64,000 nucleotides of DNA from Oscillospiraceae bacterium. Its GTDB lineage: Bacteria; Bacillota; Clostridia; Oscillospirales; Oscillospiraceae. Under the pieces are notes generated by a model. The model had not been told where the DNA came from, made no database searches, and saw only the letters and a list, made by a program, of their open reading frames with translations. Each line of letters starts with the position of its first letter. The stretch's first letter is position 1. Position numbers and translations under genes: made by a program. Location of the stretch: assembly GCA_902791215.1 (NCBI GenBank), contig CADAUZ010000007.1, forward strand, positions 1 to 64,000, in the 5' to 3' direction. Of the stretch, positions 31,079 through 40,200 are shown piece after piece.

Positions 31079-33394
31079 TCATATGCTTTCGGTATTCGTC
31101 TTCACCTTCGCACCGACGCCGCCGCGCAAGAACAATTCTTCAAACTGTTGCACGGGCATGGGCTTGGCAAAGTAGTAGCCCTGGAACATCTTGCAGCCCA
31201 TCCCGGATAGCATGCGGTACTGCTTTTCGGTCTCCACGCCTTCGGTCAGCGGCAGGATGCCCAGATCGTTCGACATATTCAGGATGTTGTGCAGAATGGT
31301 CTGCGACTTGATGCTGTCCTTTGTCTCGTTGAGGAAGACCATGTCGATCTTGAGCACATCCACCGGCATGTCCTTGAGCATGTTCAGAGAGGAATAGCCG
31401 CTGCCGAAATCGTCCATCTCCACCAGAAAGCCCGCGCCGCGCAGCTTTTGAAGGATACCGATGCGCTTTTCACTGTCGGTCATCATGGTGGATTCGGTGA
31501 TCTCAATGCGCAGACGGCCCGGGTCTACGCCGTACTCCTCGACGATGCCCTTGAGCTCGGCAAAGACATCCATGAAATAGAAATCCTTCGGTGAGATGTT
31601 GATGGAGATGAACAGGTCGTCGTTCCCCATGCTCTTCCAGCGGGCCAGTGCCTCACAGGCGCTGCGCCACATGAAGCGGTCCACATCCGCGATCATGCCG
31701 TTTTTCTCGAAGGTGGGCACAAAGCGGTTCGGAGGCAGGAAGCCGTCCACCGGGTGGATCCAGCGCACCAGCGCCTCACACCCGATGACCCTGCCCGTGG
31801 TATCGACCATGGCCTGGAGGTAGGGACAGATCTGCTTGAGGGCCAGCGCCTCGGGAAGCTCGGCTGAGATGTGCTGCTCCCAGACCATCTGCTCACGCAT
31901 GGAATCGTCGTACATGGCCAGATGCTTCTTGTACTCGTTCTTGATGGTGAGCTGGGCGATATGTGCCCGGTCGAACATGGCGGAAACATCGAAATCCTGC
32001 TCCGTGACCCTGTATACGCCCTGATGGATGATGAGATGATGGTCGATCGTGCCGCTCTCGACCTTGAAATTGGACATGAAGCGCCCGGCTCTGTCGGGAT
32101 CAAAGTTCTCCTGTGTAAAAAGCAGGCCGAAGCAGTCCCCGGCGAGGCGCCCGTACAGGCTGTCGGGCGGCAGGTTTTCCCGCAGCGAGTCGGCAAGGCT
32201 CCTGAGCACAAAGTCGCCGAACTCGCGGCCGAACACGTCGTTGACCATTTTAAAGTTGTCAATGTCCATATAGGACACGTAAAAGACCTTGCCGGGATTA
32301 TCCTTTATTGTTTCAAGCACGCGGTAGTACAGGTACTCCTTGTTATACAGGCCCGTCAGGCTGTCATGGGTGGCGTTGTAGCGCTCCCGTTGGAGGGTGC
32401 GCTGCTGGACGGTATCGTCTCTTACGCTGAGATAGGAGCCGACGATGCGGTTGTGCGCCTCGGTGACCTCGTGCTTTTCAAGGTGATAATACTGCGCCTG
32501 CTCCCCTTCTCCGTTGATATGGTCACGGACCCAGCCGCTTGTGCGCAAGTCCAGACCGGGAAACAGCGCCTGGAGTATTTTGACGCAGTCGTCATAGTTG
32601 TCCTCATTGATCCCGGCAAAGCGCTCCGCCTGCTCATTGGCCCAGACGCAGCGGCCGCTGTCGTCAAAGAAAAACAGGGCCTCATTCAAGCCGGACGCCA
32701 CCTTTGCCAGCATGTGATCCAGAAGGCGCATGGGGCGATAGTACAGGGAGAAGTAGAAAACCAGCAGGCCGAAGACGCCGTAGCCGATCATGGAGCGGTC
32801 GATCGGCGTGCGGGAAAAGATATAGAAGGTCTCCCAAAGCCCGGTAAAAATCATGGATGCCAGGATGATGGAATAGCGCTCGGTATAGATACGGGGAGAA
32901 TAGATCGTTTTGTGCAGGAAAATTGCGAGAACCGCAAAGAAAATGCCGTAGTCCACCACACGGTGGATCATCTGTCCCGCAAGGGGCACAAGGCGGAAAT
33001 AGGGCGCGCCGTAGGCCACGATTTCCTCCAGCGCGAAGGCGTGACCAAAGAAGGGATTGCACAGCAGCTGCACCCCGTCCAAAACCAGGATCAGGTACAC
33101 CAGACGCAGCCTCAGGGGCCTGACAGTCCTTATACGGCAGTATTTCAGGGTAAAGGTGAGCAGGGCGTACATCACATAGTCCATACCCAGAAAATAGATA
33201 TAGCTGCCGATGGTCGCAAGAAGTCTGCCGTGCGCGATAATAATCAGCAGATTCCCGAGTACCGGCGGGGTCAGCGCTGTGAGCAGCAGAGCCAGTTTAT
33301 GCGAGATTTCCCGACCGGAACGGTGCGCAATGTTGGTGCAGACGCTCAGGGCAACGGCTATAACGGTGATGACGAGTGCGATTGCGGTTCTCAT
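31079..33394 (-). CDS. Membrane c-di-GMP phosphodiesterase (7TM-PAS-GGDEF*-EAL)
   Basis: This 771-residue protein has an N-terminal block of about seven helices (1-220, the histidine-kinase 7TM type). A PAS-like region (about 230-335), a GGDEF domain (about 340-500) and a C-terminal EAL domain follow. The cyclase motif is degenerate (AGDCF in place of GGDEF), so it probably only binds GTP. The EAL part keeps CEALVRW, SINIS, EITES, MDDFGSGYSS, LKIDM and TEGVE, so it should hydrolyse c-di-GMP. Start at 33392-33394 fits AAGGA 8 bases upstream better than the ATG at 33400. Confidence 0.88.
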   Translation of the reverse strand: MRTAIALVITVIAVALSVCTNIAHRSGREISHKLALLLTALTPPVLGNLLIIIAHGRLLATIGSYIYFLGMDYVMYALLTFTLKYCRIRTVRPLRLRLVYLILVLDGVQLLCNPFFGHAFALEEIVAYGAPYFRLVPLAGQMIHRVVDYGIFFAVLAIFLHKTIYSPRIYTERYSIILASMIFTGLWETFYIFSRTPIDRSMIGYGVFGLLVFYFSLYYRPMRLLDHMLAKVASGLNEALFFFDDSGRCVWANEQAERFAGINEDNYDDCVKILQALFPGLDLRTSGWVRDHINGEGEQAQYYHLEKHEVTEAHNRIVGSYLSVRDDTVQQRTLQRERYNATHDSLTGLYNKEYLYYRVLETIKDNPGKVFYVSYMDIDNFKMVNDVFGREFGDFVLRSLADSLRENLPPDSLYGRLAGDCFGLLFTQENFDPDRAGRFMSNFKVESGTIDHHLIIHQGVYRVTEQDFDVSAMFDRAHIAQLTIKNEYKKHLAMYDDSMREQMVWEQHISAELPEALALKQICPYLQAMVDTTGRVIGCEALVRWIHPVDGFLPPNRFVPTFEKNGMIADVDRFMWRSACEALARWKSMGNDDLFISINISPKDFYFMDVFAELKGIVEEYGVDPGRLRIEITESTMMTDSEKRIGILQKLRGAGFLVEMDDFGSGYSSLNMLKDMPVDVLKIDMVFLNETKDSIKSQTILHNILNMSNDLGILPLTEGVETEKQYRMLSGMGCKMFQGYYFAKPMPVQQFEELFLRGGVGAKVKTNTESI

Positions 33395-33576
33395 ACACAT
33401 TATCCTTTAATGTGGTTTTTTACGTATGATTGTTAATTTATGGTCAAACGTACAATAAAGAATCCTTAATTTTTGAAATATTTTAGCATGATTTCACAAA
33501 AATGTCTATGGCTTTTTCAGAATTTTTTTACTGATTACAGAAAAATCAGACAGTCGTATAAGCTGCTTCTAATCGT

Positions 33577-34686
33577 TCAATGCAGCAGCGCAAGGGACAC
33601 GGCTGACAGCAGCAGAAGGAACGCCAGGTTGAACACGGTAAAGACAGCCAGAAAGCGCCCGGTGTGAGCGTGCTCGGAATGGGAATAGAGCTTGAGGCTT
33701 ATCAGGCTTGCGAGGCTTGCGATCGGGGTGCCGAGACCGCCGACGTTCACGCCCAGCAGCAGCGCGTGAGCCTGATCGGTAAAGCCAGACAGCAGCAGCG
33801 CCGCCGGGACATTGCTGATGACCTGGCTTGCAAGCAGGGCCGAGAGAAACTCCCGCCCGGTCATGAGGCCGCGGATCGCGTCTGCCACCTTCGTCATGCG
33901 CGACAGGTTCCCGGAGAAGATGAAGAAGGCCACAAAGGTCAGCAGCAGCATGAAATCCGCCTTCAAAAGGATCTTCCGGTCATAAAACAGCAGGACCAGG
34001 ACCACGATGCCGAGCATCCAGTACCACGGCAACACCCGCACCACCACGAGCAGACACACCGCCAGCAGCGCGAGATACACCGGCAGCGCCCGTCGGTCCA
34101 TGCCCGGCGCCTCGCCCAGAAAGAGCTCCAGCCGCTCGGGTTTAAATAGCAGGCAGGACAGGAGCAGCAGCACCAGGGACAGGAGCCAGATCGGCCCGGT
34201 CACGGCAAAGAACTCGCGGAAGCCCATCTCGTAGTGAGAATACAGGTACAGGTTCTGCGGATTGCCCACGGGCGTGAGCATGCTGCCGAGGTTTGCCGCG
34301 ACGGTCTGGAGCACCACGACCAGAATGAGCTCTCTTTGGTGGTGCGCCATCCCCATGACTACGACCGCGAAGGGCACGAAGGTCAGCAGGGCCACGTCGT
34401 TTGTGATGAGCATGGAGCTGAAAAAGCACAGCATCACGAGCAGCAGCGCGATCAGGCGGAGGTTCCCTGCCTTTTCACACAGGATGTGGGACAGGTGGGC
34501 AAAGAGCCCCGCCTTGCGAAAGCCGTTGACCACGGTCATGAGACAGTAGAGAAGCGCGAGCGTGCGCAGGTCCAGGTAGCCGAGGTAGTGCGCATCAGGC
34601 GGGACAAAGAAGCAAGTGATCAGGGCGGCAAGGGCGGCGATCAGCAGCACCGGCTCCCGCCGCACGAAGGAGCGTATGGCAGACAT
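33577..34686 (-). CDS. SLC13/ArsB-type anion permease
   Basis: This 369-residue membrane protein has about ten helices and resembles the ion-transporter superfamily members for citrate, arsenite or sodium/proton exchange. Repeated signatures are SSMLITNDVALLTFVPF and VISNVPAALLLSGF, the two halves of the inverted fold, and SMLTPVGNPQNLYLY. The substrate cannot be told. It follows a rhodanese gene by 9 bases, so the two are co-transcribed, which might hint at a sulfur-containing anion. Confidence 0.78.
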   Translation of the reverse strand: MSAIRSFVRREPVLLIAALAALITCFFVPPDAHYLGYLDLRTLALLYCLMTVVNGFRKAGLFAHLSHILCEKAGNLRLIALLLVMLCFFSSMLITNDVALLTFVPFAVVVMGMAHHQRELILVVVLQTVAANLGSMLTPVGNPQNLYLYSHYEMGFREFFAVTGPIWLLSLVLLLLSCLLFKPERLELFLGEAPGMDRRALPVYLALLAVCLLVVVRVLPWYWMLGIVVLVLLFYDRKILLKADFMLLLTFVAFFIFSGNLSRMTKVADAIRGLMTGREFLSALLASQVISNVPAALLLSGFTDQAHALLLGVNVGGLGTPIASLASLISLKLYSHSEHAHTGRFLAVFTVFNLAFLLLLSAVSLALLH

Positions 34687-34695
34687 GTTATGTTC

Positions 34696-34998
34696 TCACC
34701 TCTCAAGCGGACCCTTGTAGGACAGAATGCCGCCGATGCTCTTTGCGTCGGCATAGCCCATCTGCCTGAGCGCGCCGACGGCCGATTTGCTCCGCGAGCC
34801 GCGCAGGCAGTAGACATAGAGAGGCCGGTCTTTGGGGATGTCGATGCTGCTGATTAAAGACAGCGGCACGTTCACCGCCCCCGGGATATGTCCGGCGCGA
34901 AACTCGTCGGCCTCTCGCACATCCAGCAAGACCGCGCCCTCGGTGCCGCGGCACTCCGCGACCAGGTCGTTGATTTTCTCTCGGCTAAAGAAAAACAT
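34696..34998 (-). CDS. Single-domain rhodanese-like protein
   Basis: This 100-residue protein is one rhodanese domain: LLDVREADEFRAGHIPGAVNVPL and the active-site loop VYCLRGSRSKSA with its catalytic cysteine. Such proteins carry persulfide sulfur in the cytoplasm. Start ATG at 34996-34998 with GGAGG upstream. It heads a two-gene operon with the permease. Confidence 0.9.
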   Translation of the reverse strand: MFFFSREKINDLVAECRGTEGAVLLDVREADEFRAGHIPGAVNVPLSLISSIDIPKDRPLYVYCLRGSRSKSAVGALRQMGYADAKSIGGILSYKGPLER

Positions 34999-35093
34999 GG
35001 TGATTCCTCCACTTATGACATGTTGTTCCCCGGTGCATACGTTAATGTAAGCACCGGGGGTTTGTGTGTTTTGTGGGGTTGTCCCCTTCTGTG

Positions 35094-35588
35094 TTATTGC
35101 TGCGCTGCGAAGGTGAAGCCGTGCAGGCTGGCATATTCGCTGGCATCGCTGTCGGGAGCGCCGAAGATCGTCAAGTCCTCCACCCCGTCAAAGGCATTTT
35201 CGTCGATGCTCGTAACGCTCGCCGGGATATAGATATAAGCAAGCTTCGGGCAATCCGCGAAGGCCCGCCGCCCGATGGACGCCGCCCCGTCCGGGAGCAC
35301 CACATAGCTAAACGCTCCACCGCGGAACGCTTCGTCTTCGATGGCGGTAAGGGAGGATGGGAGGATGAAGTCAGGGGTGTGCGACGTAATCAGTGTTACT
35401 CCAATATCATATTGAAGATAGACTGGATCACTGCTCGATTCGTCGAAATAATAAACAACTCCATCCCTCTCAGAATGTGGACGATTGGACACAAGCTCAC
35501 ACAAAGCGGCGCAGGGTGAAATATCCAATTCTGACATGAAATTTCCGTAGCAGCCCAGCTCCTTTGCCCAAATTCTGGTCGTTTCCAT
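35094..35588 (-). CDS. BspA-like leucine-rich repeat protein, possibly a fragment
   Basis: This 164-residue protein carries two to three BspA-type repeats: LPSSLTAIEDEAFRGG, LPDGAASIGRRAFADC and IPASVTSIDENAFDGV. These usually occur in long surface proteins with signal peptides. Here no signal peptide is present and the N-terminus (METTRIWAKELGCYGNF) is not recognised. It may be a cytoplasmic variant or a truncated copy of a surface protein. Start uncertain. It is followed leftward by the rhodanese gene after about 95 bases. Confidence 0.55.
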   Translation of the reverse strand: METTRIWAKELGCYGNFMSELDISPCAALCELVSNRPHSERDGVVYYFDESSSDPVYLQYDIGVTLITSHTPDFILPSSLTAIEDEAFRGGAFSYVVLPDGAASIGRRAFADCPKLAYIYIPASVTSIDENAFDGVEDLTIFGAPDSDASEYASLHGFTFAAQQ

Positions 35589-35683
35589 TATAACAAGCGC
35601 AAAACTGAATTACAAGCAAAAGGTAACAGAGAACCGCATTTACTCCAAATTGGTTTACGCAAGCTTAGTTGCGGCGACGATTC

Positions 35684-35824
35684 GGCCCCCTTGCCTAAAG
35701 GGGGCTGTCAGCGGCATTAATGACGCTGACTGGGGGATATTGTCCATGCACCCAGCCCCGATGAACCGAATCCCCCAGTCACCAGTGTGCGCACTGGTGC
35801 CAGCCCCCTTTAGGCAAGGGGGCC
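35684..35824. repeat. MITE-like palindromic element, copy R2
   Basis: 141 bases bounded by a perfect 24-bp inverted repeat (35684-35707 with 35801-35824) that starts GGCCCCCTTG. Inside are nested inverted pairs, TGACTGGGGGAT with ATCCCCCAGTCA and CAGTGTGCGCACTG. No frame. Same design as R1 and R3-R5. Confidence 0.75.
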
Positions 35825-35877
35825 AAGGATGCAAGGGAAAGCGGCGGCTATTGCGGGACTGTACGTCGACCTGCAAT

Positions 35878-35938
35878 GCCCTCTCCGTCACTTCGTGACA
35901 CCTCCCCCATTCCGCCGCAAGCGGCTGGGGGAGGCAAG
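35878..35938. repeat. Partial palindromic repeat, copy R2b
   Basis: Contains CCCTCTCCGTCACTTCGTG, CCTCCCCCATTCCGCCGC and AAGCGGCTGGGGGAGGC. It corresponds to the right half of R4 and R5, which carry CCGCAAGCGGCTGAGGGAGG. It lies just beyond the end of the hydrogenase operon. Confidence 0.6.
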
Positions 35939-36000
35939 ATGATTGAAGGTGCGGCTGAGGGTGGCAAGGGAGGCGAGTCTTTGCGGTACACAAGGACGTG

Positions 36001-36031
36001 CAAAAGGAGCCCGCTTTCGCAGGCTCCTTTG
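36001..36031 (-). terminator. Terminator of the hydrogenase operon
   Basis: On the minus strand AAAGGAGCC pairs with GGCTCCTTT (36022-36030, 36003-36011), loop 10 bases, followed by TTGC. Confidence 0.75.
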
Positions 36032-36085
36032 TGGGTGATATTCGCTTTATGGGATCTATTTGCTTTTGGGTTTTCGCTTTCCGCC

Positions 36086-36763
36086 TCAGATCACGATGGC
36101 GTTTTTCGGGCAGACGTCGGCGCAGGTGCCGCAGGCGACACACTTGTCCTCGTCCAGCTTCCAGATCTTTTCCTTGCGGTCTACCGTCAGGGCCTCGCCC
36201 GGGCACTTGCGGGCACAGATGGTGCAGTAAATGCACTTGCTGGGGTCCTGGGTCGGCTTGCCGTCGCCTCTCGGCTCAATAGCCGGAGCCGCGGGGGCTG
36301 CCTCCGCTGTTGGGGCCGCGGGCGCGTCCGCCTTCTTCGCGGCGGCGGGCGCCGCTGCCGGTGCGGCGGCTGGCTTGGGCGCTGGCTTCTTCACGGCCTT
36401 CTTTGTAAACGTGCCGGAGACGATCAGGTCTCCCTCCTCAATGCCGATCATGTGGTAATCCTGTGTAAGCTCGATGGAGTGACGGGTGCAGAAATCGGCG
36501 CAGGTGCTGCAGAAGGTGCAGGAACCGAGGTCGAAGCTGCGGGTGATGACATCGTCCCCGTCCTCGTTCTTGACGCTGGAGTGGGTGATGGCCCCGCCCG
36601 CGCAGACGCGCTCACACATGTTGCAGTTGATACAGGTTTCCGGGTGGAAGACGATGCGGCCGCGGTAGTTGGGGGCCGCCTCGCTGGGCTGGAAGGGGTA
36701 CATGGCGCAGCTCGGCTTACTGAAAAGCTTGGTGACGGCTTCTCTCACAAACGGGAAATCCAT
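36086..36763 (-). CDS. mbhN: Hydrogenase iron-sulfur subunit (MbhN-like) with extra ferredoxin module
   Basis: This 225-residue subunit should pass electrons from ferredoxin to the MbhJ cluster. Residues 1-120 match the NuoI/MbhN type with two motifs (Cys 44-47-50-54 and 82-85-88-92). Residues 121-170 are a Lys/Pro/Ala-rich flexible linker. Residues 175-225 add a second two-cluster module (Cys 177-180-183-187 and 208-211-214-218), as in bacterial ferredoxins. Pyrococcus MbhN has only the first part. The start overlaps the stop of mbhJ (TAATG). It is the last gene of the operon. Confidence 0.88.
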   Translation of the reverse strand: MDFPFVREAVTKLFSKPSCAMYPFQPSEAAPNYRGRIVFHPETCINCNMCERVCAGGAITHSSVKNEDGDDVITRSFDLGSCTFCSTCADFCTRHSIELTQDYHMIGIEEGDLIVSGTFTKKAVKKPAPKPAAAPAAAPAAAKKADAPAAPTAEAAPAAPAIEPRGDGKPTQDPSKCIYCTICARKCPGEALTVDRKEKIWKLDEDKCVACGTCADVCPKNAIVI

Positions 36764-37203
36764 TACATCTGCCCCCTCTTCTGTTTGAGTATTTCGGTGG
36801 CCTTCACAAGCCCGTCCATGATGGCCTCGGGCTTGGGCGCGCAGCCGGCGATGTCCACGTCCACATGGACGTACTTGCTCAGGGGCGCGCAGACGGAGTA
36901 GCTGCCCTTGAAGACGTTGCCGGACTGGGGGCAGGAGCCCATGGTGACGATGCACCGGGGCTCGGGCACCTGGGAAATGGCGCTGAGCACGCGGTCAAGG
37001 CTCTGTCTGGTGACAGGACCCGTGACGACCACGATGTCGGCCTGGCGGGGGCTGCCCGCGAGCTTGAAGCCCAGGCGCTCCACGTCGTAGCGCGGTGTGA
37101 GCACGGCGACGAGCTCGATATCACAGCCGTTGCAGGAGCCGCTGTTGATGTGGAACAGCCAGGGGGATTTTGCGGTGCTCTCCGCGATCAGTTTCTTAAA
37201 CAT
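36763..37203 (-). CDS. mbhJ: [NiFe] hydrogenase small subunit (MbhJ/NuoB-like)
   Basis: This 146-residue protein is the electron-transfer subunit next to the NiFe site. The proximal 4Fe-4S ligands are in SGSCNGCDIEL, TMGSCPQSG and IAGCAPKP, as in NuoB and Ech/Mbh small subunits. It has no twin-arginine signal, consistent with a group 4, cytoplasm-facing enzyme. It sits between mbhM and mbhN, overlapping mbhN. Confidence 0.93.
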   Translation of the reverse strand: MFKKLIAESTAKSPWLFHINSGSCNGCDIELVAVLTPRYDVERLGFKLAGSPRQADIVVVTGPVTRQSLDRVLSAISQVPEPRCIVTMGSCPQSGNVFKGSYSVCAPLSKYVHVDVDIAGCAPKPEAIMDGLVKATEILKQKRGQM

Positions 37204-37215
37204 TTGGCTCCCTCC

Positions 37216-38193
37216 TTACATACCGTACCATGCGAGCACAAGGCTGACAAGCGCAAGGCCGGACACGACGGTCCAGTAGTATTTGAATACCTGCTCGATC
37301 TTGAGGCGCGCGGTGACCGCGTGGACAAAGGAGATGAACAGGGCCGTGGCGACGACGCACAGGGCGAAGACGATCACGCCGTCAAAGGCGATGATGCCGG
37401 TGCCGATGCCGCCGAAGAACAGCGCGACAAAAAGGCTCGTGAGCGTGAGCACCTTGACCGCGTGGCTGAGCTTGAAGACCGCGAGCGGCGCGCCGCTGTA
37501 CTCGGCGTGCATGCCTTCGCAGATCTCGGTCTCGGCCTCGGCGGTGTCAAAGGGGTGGCTGCCGGTCTCGCCGGGGATGACCATGGCGAAGGCGATCGCA
37601 GCGGGGATCATGCTGAACTTCGTAATCAGGCTGCCGTTCTGGAGCTGGTACTCCGCGATCTCGCTCATGGAAAAGCACAGGCCGGTGCCGAGGGCGTTGC
37701 CGACGGTCTTGGCGACAGCCAGCAGGACGAGGACCAGCGGCAGCTCACAGGCGATGATCGTGACCATCTCACGGCTCAGGCCGATGCCGGCGTAGGGAGA
37801 GCCGGAGGCGGCGGCGCCGAGGATCGCGGCCAGGGCCGGGATCAGCAGCAGATAGAGGATGACGACGATGTCCGCCATGCCGGAGAAAGCCGTGAAGCCG
37901 TGGATCGGGATAAAGAGCTGGATCACGACCAGGGCCGCAAGCCCCACGATGGGCGCCACCAGGAAGGTGGTGCGCTCGGCCGCGGCGGGGACGATGGTCT
38001 CCTTGCCGCAGAGTTTAAAGAAATCATAGAAGGGCTGGAGGATCGGGGGGCCGACTCTCTTCTGCATTCTGGCAACGAGCTTGCGGTCGATGCCGACGAG
38101 CAGCATGCCGCACAGGAAGCAGAACAGGAAGCCCGGGAAAATGAGGATATAGCCCAGATACTGCAGGCCGTTGAGGAAAATATTCGCTGTCAT
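37216..38193 (-). CDS. mbhM: Membrane anchor subunit (MbhM/NuoH-like)
   Basis: This 325-residue protein has about eight helices and matches NuoH/HycD/MbhM, the subunit that joins the hydrogenase arm to the ion-pumping module. The conserved loops RKLVARMQKRVGP and NPFDTAEAETEI-like (SHPFDTAEAETEI) are present with their acidic residues. It lies 12 bases after mbhH. Confidence 0.93.
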   Translation of the reverse strand: MTANIFLNGLQYLGYILIFPGFLFCFLCGMLLVGIDRKLVARMQKRVGPPILQPFYDFFKLCGKETIVPAAAERTTFLVAPIVGLAALVVIQLFIPIHGFTAFSGMADIVVILYLLLIPALAAILGAAASGSPYAGIGLSREMVTIIACELPLVLVLLAVAKTVGNALGTGLCFSMSEIAEYQLQNGSLITKFSMIPAAIAFAMVIPGETGSHPFDTAEAETEICEGMHAEYSGAPLAVFKLSHAVKVLTLTSLFVALFFGGIGTGIIAFDGVIVFALCVVATALFISFVHAVTARLKIEQVFKYYWTVVSGLALVSLVLAWYGM

Positions 38194-38205
38194 ATTCCCA
38201 CCTCC

Positions 38206-40200
38206 TTAAAGCACGATCATCATGTACACGATCGCAAGGGCCAGCGCGACCACCGCCCAGAGGGCGTAGTCGTTCACGATGCCGCTGTGCAGATTGTGCA
38301 TGAAGTCAAAATAGTGTCTCCAGTTGTGCTTGAAGCCCCAGAACAGGTCTCCGCCGCCCACCTGGGAGTACACGTTCTTTTCGCCGCCGTAGAAGAGCTG
38401 GTACTTGGTATCCACTTCCCCATTCTCATCGACGGTGGGCTGGTCATTCTTTCCGGAAACCATTTCGATGGCTGCGCCGAGTGGGCCGCCGTGCTCGCTG
38501 ACACGGTCATACTTGCCGGCGACGGCAGGGATGGTCAGGGCGAGAAGCGCAATGCAGAGGATGAGCAGCCAGTTGATGGGCTCCCAGACGCCGACCTGGG
38601 CGAAGGTCACGTTGGGTACGGGGAGGTTGGACTTAAAGCCCATGGCGGTGATGTACTCGCCGACGTTCGCGACTGCCTTGGCGGCAGGCTCGGTCAAAAC
38701 GCCGGTCACGGTCTTCGGGAACAGGCCGGTCACAATGCAGAGGCATGCAAGGATGCCCATGGCAAGACGCATGCCGAAGGGAACTTCCTTGACGTTTTCA
38801 TACTCCTTGGGCATCTGGCCGAAGAAGACGGACTGGGTGACCTTGACGAAGGAGGCAAGGGTCAGCGTGGAGGTGACGAGGGCAACGATGGTCACGAGCA
38901 GGAAGCCGATGTTATTCGACTCGACCGCCTTCTGATAGGTCGCCTGATAGATCATCCACTTGGAGGCAAAGCCGTTGAAAGGCGGCACGCCGCTGATGGA
39001 GAAGGCGCCGATCAGGAAGAGGACGGTGGTGTGCGGCATCTTCTTGCTCAGACCGCCGAGCTTGCCGAGGTCGGTGGTGCCGGTCTCATGCAGGACAGCA
39101 CCGGCGGCAAGGAACAGCAGGCCCTTGAAGAGCGTGTGGTTCATTGCGTGGTAGAGGCCCGCGGAGATACCGAGGGAGGTGGAGAGGCCCACCGCCGCCA
39201 GCACGTAGCCGATCTGGGAGATGGAGTGGTAAGCAAGCAGGCGCTTGAAGTCATGCTGGGCAAGGGCCATCGTCACGCAGACGAACATGGAGACGCTGCC
39301 GATGAAGACCAGCATGAACTGCATGGAGCCGAGGTTCATCGTCTGGAACAGGAAGTAGGTAAGCCTGATGATGCCGTAGATGCCGGACTTGGTCAGAACG
39401 CCGGAGATCAGCACCGAGATAGACGCGGGGGCGGCGCCGTGGGCGTCGGCCGCCAGCGGGTGGAAGGGCACAATGAAGGCCTTGGTGCTGAAACCGATGT
39501 AGAGGAACGCGAAGGCCAGCTTGGTTGCGTTGTTCATGGTGCCGGGCACCAGGTTTGCAAGCTGCGCGAGGTTCAGGGTGTGGTATTGGGCGTAGAGCAT
39601 GATGACGCCGGTGAGGATCGCGGTGGAGCCCATGCAGCCCACGACCAGATACTTGAACGCCGCTTCGAGCGCGCCGTAGACCTTGGTGCGGAAGGAGGTC
39701 AGGGCCACCGCCGCGAAGGTGAGGATCTCCACCATGATGAACATGTTGAAGATGTCGCCCGAGAGGACCAGGCCCAGAACGCCGCCCGCCAGCATGCAGT
39801 AGAGCACATAGTACTGGGGCACGCACTCGTCATGCACCATGTAGCGGATGGAGTAGATGGCGGAGACGAAAACCGCCGTTGCAATGAGCAGCGCGAAGAA
39901 AAGGCTCAGTGCGTCGACTTCCATTGCGATGCCGATGGCGTAGCCGCCCGCGATGGCGCGCGAGCCCATCCAGTAGGAGATGATTTCCCCTTCCAGCATA
40001 ACGGGCTTGACGAGCGAGCCGAGGAAGAACAGGCTCAGTGCCGTTGCGCACAGAGCGATCCAGGCGCGAAAGCCCGCGGGGTTTTTGGGGTCCTTCGAGG
40101 GCTTGGAGCCCGTGGAGGCAATAATGAAAGCGCCGAGGAACAGGACCATCACCGAATAGATCGGGAAGTGATGGTAATCCGTCATATTTGCAAGGTTCAT
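38206..40200 (-). CDS. mbhH: Antiporter-like proton/sodium pump subunit (MbhH/MrpD-like)
   Basis: This 664-residue protein has about 14 helices followed by a C-terminal extension and a final helix. It belongs to the MrpD/NuoN family. Conserved residues include the helix-5 glutamate region in FIMVEILTFAAVAL and the lysine and histidine motifs in FSTKAFIVPFHPLAADAHGAAP (shown in part). It should couple electron transfer to ion translocation. It overlaps mbhG by 4 bases. Confidence 0.92.
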   Translation of the reverse strand: MNLANMTDYHHFPIYSVMVLFLGAFIIASTGSKPSKDPKNPAGFRAWIALCATALSLFFLGSLVKPVMLEGEIISYWMGSRAIAGGYAIGIAMEVDALSLFFALLIATAVFVSAIYSIRYMVHDECVPQYYVLYCMLAGGVLGLVLSGDIFNMFIMVEILTFAAVALTSFRTKVYGALEAAFKYLVVGCMGSTAILTGVIMLYAQYHTLNLAQLANLVPGTMNNATKLAFAFLYIGFSTKAFIVPFHPLAADAHGAAPASISVLISGVLTKSGIYGIIRLTYFLFQTMNLGSMQFMLVFIGSVSMFVCVTMALAQHDFKRLLAYHSISQIGYVLAAVGLSTSLGISAGLYHAMNHTLFKGLLFLAAGAVLHETGTTDLGKLGGLSKKMPHTTVLFLIGAFSISGVPPFNGFASKWMIYQATYQKAVESNNIGFLLVTIVALVTSTLTLASFVKVTQSVFFGQMPKEYENVKEVPFGMRLAMGILACLCIVTGLFPKTVTGVLTEPAAKAVANVGEYITAMGFKSNLPVPNVTFAQVGVWEPINWLLILCIALLALTIPAVAGKYDRVSEHGGPLGAAIEMVSGKNDQPTVDENGEVDTKYQLFYGGEKNVYSQVGGGDLFWGFKHNWRHYFDFMHNLHSGIVNDYALWAVVALALAIVYMMIVL

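Noticed and set aside
30695..33469. Identical 12-mer AAGAATCCTTAA upstream of the Cpl-7 miniprotein gene (30695-30706) and of the GGDEF-EAL gene (33458-33469)
   Set aside because: A single shared 12-mer in 64 kb is expected by chance, its position relative to the promoters differs, and no further copies were noticed.
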